The notes below the pieces were generated by a model. The model did no database searches. It was not told the origin of the DNA and saw nothing but the letters and a program-made list of their open reading frames with translations. A program made the position numbers and the translations under genes. A DNA stretch of 64,000 bases from Candidatus Amoebophilus sp. 36-38 (GTDB lineage Bacteria > Bacteroidota > Bacteroidia > Cytophagales > Amoebophilaceae). Below are positions 60,344-64,000 of the stretch, piece by piece. Position 1 is the stretch's first letter, and every line of letters starts with the position of its first letter. The DNA is taken from assembly GCA_001897825.1 (NCBI GenBank), contig MKUM01000018.1, positions 1 through 64,000 of the forward strand, written 5' to 3'.

Positions 60344-60982
60344 ATGAGCATGATAGGTAAAAAGGCACCAGTATTTAAAGCAACTGCAGTTGTTAACGGT
60401 GGTGATGTGGTGTATGATTTCTCTTTAGCACAGTTTTTGGGTAAAAAGGAAGTAATATTTTTCTTTTATCCGAAAGATTTCACATTTGTATGTCCTACCG
60501 AACTCATCGCATTTCAAAACGCGTTAAACGAATTTGAAAAACGAGGAGTAACGGTTGTGGCTTGTTCTACCGATACCGAAGAAACACATGTAGCATGGCT
60601 TAATACACCAAGAAACAAAGGGGGTATTCTGGGAATTACTTATCCGATTGTAGCTGATGTTGCTAAGACGATTGCTGCTAACTATGAAGTCTTGGGGGGA
60701 GAATGGGAATATGATCAAGATGGTATCCTGCAGTTTTCTGGTATTCCAGTTGCTTATAGAGGAACTTTCTTGATTGATAAACAAGGTATAATTAGGCACC
60801 AATCTATTAACGACCTATCATTAGGTAGAAACATTCATGAATTATTGCGCATTGTAGATATGTGGCAGCATGTGCAACGATTTGGCGAAGTGTGCCCTGT
60901 GAATTGGGCGCAGGGACAGGAAGGTATGCAGCCCACTCGTGAGGGGGTAGCGTCTTATTTAGCAAAAAATATGGATAGATAA
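60344..60982 (+). CDS. Peroxiredoxin (AhpC/TSA, 2-Cys)
   Basis: FFYPKDFTFVCPTELIAFQ; second Cys in EVCPVNWAQGQEGMQPT. Confidence 0.96.
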   Translation: MSMIGKKAPVFKATAVVNGGDVVYDFSLAQFLGKKEVIFFFYPKDFTFVCPTELIAFQNALNEFEKRGVTVVACSTDTEETHVAWLNTPRNKGGILGITYPIVADVAKTIAANYEVLGGEWEYDQDGILQFSGIPVAYRGTFLIDKQGIIRHQSINDLSLGRNIHELLRIVDMWQHVQRFGEVCPVNWAQGQEGMQPTREGVASYLAKNMDR

Positions 60983-61017
60983 TTAATCCTCAAAGACTTT
61001 ATTTGATTGATTTTCTG

Positions 61018-61085
61018 TGGTGTCGGGAATTATTCCCGACACTCCAATGTGGACTGTCAGGAGGAAACTCCTGACAGCACATGGG
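61018..61085. repeat. Double-hairpin intergenic repeat, reverse orientation
   Basis: TGTCGGGAAT..ATTCCCGACA then CTGTCAGGAG..CTCCTGACAG; 36 nt after the peroxiredoxin stop. Confidence 0.8.
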
Positions 61086-61256
61086 AAAAATTTTATACAT
61101 ATATACATAGAACTTAGTTAATGCTAGTAAAATGTCTAGATAGTAGAAAGTGGTTGAGTCTAAGGATAGATGATCTAGTTTTTGATAATTGCTGAGTTGT
61201 TTATGCCAACACCCTATAGAATCCTACAATTTTTTAAATTATATAAGCAGTTTATT

Positions 61257-61398
61257 AGACTTCTTGTAAAACCAAGAATTGGGTTCTCTGGGCAGGAAGG
61301 AATTTGTGAGAAACCGGAGTTTACTGCAGTAAATGAGGATTTTGAACAAATTATTGACGAACCTAGAGGACTCAAGGCGACGGCTTTGCAAGAAGTCT
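61257..61398. mobile_element. 142-bp palindromic MITE-like element, copy 5 (opposite orientation)
   Basis: Ends AGACTTCTTGTAAAACC / GGCTTTGCAAGAAGTCT flanked by TA. Confidence 0.88.
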
Positions 61399-61707
61399 AT
61401 TTTAAAAATAGATTGTTCTTATTTATATACTTACGCTGCAATCCCACGCAACATTTTATTTACTAGCTACTAAAATCAAAACAATTTTATGAAGAACTTG
61501 CACTTTAAAAAAAAAATTACTAACTAGGGGTCCTTCTAGGATATGATTGTCCCTAGGAGTTAGATCTACCTATTACAAGTAGATCATATAAGTAGGTTAC
61601 TAGAATTAATTTATAACAAAATAAAATAATAAGAATCTATATGCACAGAGGTTGGTAATGAGCTAATTAATAATCCTGTGCTAAATATATGTTTAAACCC
61701 AATAATT

Positions 61708-63192
61708 ATGGAAAACAAAAAGGAGTTTGGTAAAATACGTAGTATTATATTTCCTATATATACGAGTGAGTTAAGGAAATTTATTCCACTCACATCAATT
61801 TTTTTCATTATTTCTTTTAACTACTCAATACTGAGGAGCTTAAAGGATATGTTTCTTCTACGAAATACGGGGGCAGAAGTTATCTATTATCTAAAAGTAT
61901 TTGGTGTAATGCCAAGCATCATATTGATGACGATTATTTATTCAAGAATTAGTAAAAGAGTAAGTAGAGATGCCCGATTTAATATCGTTATAGCTTATTT
62001 TCTAGTATTTTTCGGTATAACCTATTTCTTTTTGATTCCTAATTTAGAGAGTTTAAGATTAGATAATTTAGCAGATAGCTTAGAGCAAAGTATGCCTAAA
62101 CTGTTAGGCTTGTGGGAGGGTATTAGATATTGGCCTTTATCACTTTTATATATTAATGCAGAAGCTTGGGGTACCTTAGCGTTGAGTGTACTTTTCTGGA
62201 CTTTTGTTAATGAAATTACGCCTACCCAACAAGCTAAACGTTTTTACAGTTTTTTATCTTTAGGTGCTAGTGTGGGGTTGATGATAGCCGGTGCGATGCT
62301 TAAACACTTTAAAGATAATTTTAATGCCTTACTAGGGTTTGTATTTCTTTTTATGGCTGCTTTGGTGGTTATTTACAACATCTTCGCACAAGACATTAGA
62401 AAGAATCCGGCTTTATATCAGGTAGAACAGAAGGCAAAAAAGAAGAAAGTAAAAACATCTTTCTTAGAATCTATTAGGTTTTTAGCAAAGTCTAGATATT
62501 TAGCCCTTATAGCGATTCTTGTTTTAAGTTATAACATGTTTATTAGTCTTTTCGAATCTATTTGGAAAGCGGAGATCAAAGAGCTTTTAAAAGCAACAGG
62601 AGATCAGACAATTTCGGCAATGGTATATGGGGACCAAGGAATCTATAGCGGTATTGTTACCATCCTACTTACGCTCTTCTTTTCAGCCCCTATTATGAAC
62701 AGAGGTTGGCGCTTCGCTGCTTCCTTTACACCAGTAGTAGCTCTAGTATGCACAATGGCCTTCTTTGTATTCTTATACTTCCAGGATTCACTTGGTGCAA
62801 TAACCTCTATGTTCAATAGCACGCCTATCAAGATGGCTGTTATGGTTGGATTGTTCAACGTAGTATTTATTAAGTCGGCTAAGTATATATTGTTTGATCC
62901 TACTAAGGAAAGAGCTTATATTCCTTTAGATGAAGAGTCTAAAGTAAGAGGAAAAGCAGCAGTAGATGGCGTAGGATCACGTTTGGGAAAAAGCTTAGGA
63001 TCCTTGATTCTAACTATGATTTTAGTACCTTTTTTAGGAGAGGGGCTTATAGTAAACGTGCGATATCATGTTTTCTTTATCATTATTGCAATACTTATAG
63101 GTTGGTTGGTGGCTATTGGTAAGCTGAGTGTCAGATATAATCAGCTATCCGAAGAACATGAAAAGCAAGAAAGGGAAGGTAAAGAAGCGTAG
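61708..63192 (+). CDS. ATP/ADP translocase (nucleotide transport protein, NTT/Tlc family)
   Basis: LRKFIPLTSIFFIISFNYSILRSLKDMFLLRNTGAEVIYYLKVFGVMPSI; about 11-12 TM; likely start at internal MENKKEF. Confidence 0.95.
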   Translation: MENKKEFGKIRSIIFPIYTSELRKFIPLTSIFFIISFNYSILRSLKDMFLLRNTGAEVIYYLKVFGVMPSIILMTIIYSRISKRVSRDARFNIVIAYFLVFFGITYFFLIPNLESLRLDNLADSLEQSMPKLLGLWEGIRYWPLSLLYINAEAWGTLALSVLFWTFVNEITPTQQAKRFYSFLSLGASVGLMIAGAMLKHFKDNFNALLGFVFLFMAALVVIYNIFAQDIRKNPALYQVEQKAKKKKVKTSFLESIRFLAKSRYLALIAILVLSYNMFISLFESIWKAEIKELLKATGDQTISAMVYGDQGIYSGIVTILLTLFFSAPIMNRGWRFAASFTPVVALVCTMAFFVFLYFQDSLGAITSMFNSTPIKMAVMVGLFNVVFIKSAKYILFDPTKERAYIPLDEESKVRGKAAVDGVGSRLGKSLGSLILTMILVPFLGEGLIVNVRYHVFFIIIAILIGWLVAIGKLSVRYNQLSEEHEKQEREGKEA

Positions 63193-63211
63193 GTTTAGTC
63201 ATTAGAATTTT

Positions 63212-63275
63212 AAAGCTGTCTATAGAGAAACGACTCTTAAAAATTAGAGTTGTTAAGTTTATAGACAGCTTTTTT
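63212..63275 (+). terminator. Rho-independent terminator after the NTT gene
   Basis: AAAGCTGTCTATA ... TATAGACAGCTTTTTTATTT with inner ACTCT/AGAGT stem and T-tract. Confidence 0.85.
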
Positions 63276-63716
63276 ATTTGCCTAAATAGACTGTATACCC
63301 ACATATCTGTATAGAAGATATAGTAGCGTATATTAAAAAATTAGATGTATTCCATCTAAACTGGGCTGAAATAGAGCTGTTCTTGCCATCTAGCACATTA
63401 GCTATATTTATTGGGAAGTGATGATAGCCGATTTATTGGCAAAGTAGTTAATCCTAGAAGTAAGTATATCGTTATAACAGAGAAGAAAGGTAATTATCTC
63501 TTGACTTAGCAATAGCTTTTTTATTTATTAATCTTCTTTTTTAAATATGTGTTGCAAGCACAGTTCTTCGTGTATAGACCAGGGTTAACTCATTTACAAG
63601 TTTTTAAACTTTTACCGGGCGAAAAAAACCTAGTTATAAAAGATCGTTATATATCAAGAAATAGTGGTAGTTTAATAACTGATGTGTTCACAACAAAGAA
63701 ACAGTAATAAAATAAT

Positions 63717-64000
63717 ATGGACAAACACAAAGCAGGTTATACCAATGCATATAAGGTACTAATAGTTCAACTATTATTCAGCGTATTTCTATTTGAGAAT
63801 TGTAATACATTAAATCTTACACCTGACTCACTAAGCCCACAGCCAACCCAAGAAGTGGATCAACGAGAAACTATTGTAACTGATGAGCAAGAGAATGCGA
63901 GTTTGGTACAGCAACCACAGCCAGGATTTTCTAATCTGCCCATAGAGCTTCAAGCTTATATTTTATCGTTTTTGGATGGAAAAAACTTTCATAGGGCTTC
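63717..64000 (+). CDS. Lipoprotein with F-box domain, truncated by the window end
   Basis: Own translation: MDKHKAGYTNAYKVLIVQLLFSVFLFENCNTLNLTPDSLSPQPTQEVDQRETIVTDEQENASLVQQPQPGFSNLPIELQAYILSFLDGKNFHRAS; F-box consensus LP.EL...ILSFLD. Confidence 0.8.
   Translation, partial: MDKHKAGYTNAYKVLIVQLLFSVFLFENCNTLNLTPDSLSPQPTQEVDQRETIVTDEQENASLVQQPQPGFSNLPIELQAYILSFLDGKNFHRA

Noticed and set aside
61182-61466. 94-aa ORF
   Set aside because: Its middle is the translated 142-bp MITE-like element; the same peptide appears in pieces at other copies.

Overview
AT-rich window whose gene content fits an obligate intracellular Bacteroidetes symbiont of the Amoebophilaceae type (Amoebophilus/Cardinium-like). 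The taxonomic call is an inference. Support: an ATP/ADP translocase (NTT), Sel1, TPR, ankyrin and F-box proteins, and a contractile-injection-system baseplate gene. Housekeeping genes recognised: gltX, ABC exporter, mgtE, priA, nrdB/nrdA, thrS-infC-rpmI-rplT, dut, sugar nucleotidyltransferase, LolC/E-type permease, peroxiredoxin, DMT permease, two tRNAs. Main points for follow-up: (1) a minus-strand three-gene locus at 33.1-36.7 kb that looks like a polymorphic toxin with two immunity-like proteins, one fused to a second copy of the toxin C-terminal tail, about 4 kb from baseplate and fibre genes; (2) a family of 142-bp, TA-flanked, nearly fully palindromic MITE-like elements (5 complete, 2 half copies); (3) a double-hairpin repeat with covarying stems; (4) a lipoprotein with a C-terminal F-box running off the window end; (5) an N-terminal domain shared by the Sel1 and TPR lipoproteins; (6) a tRNA-Pro that reads as anticodon AGG; (7) decaying Rpn-nuclease and ankyrin genes, including an alternative C-terminal cassette. 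All calls are from reading the sequence; no searches were run.
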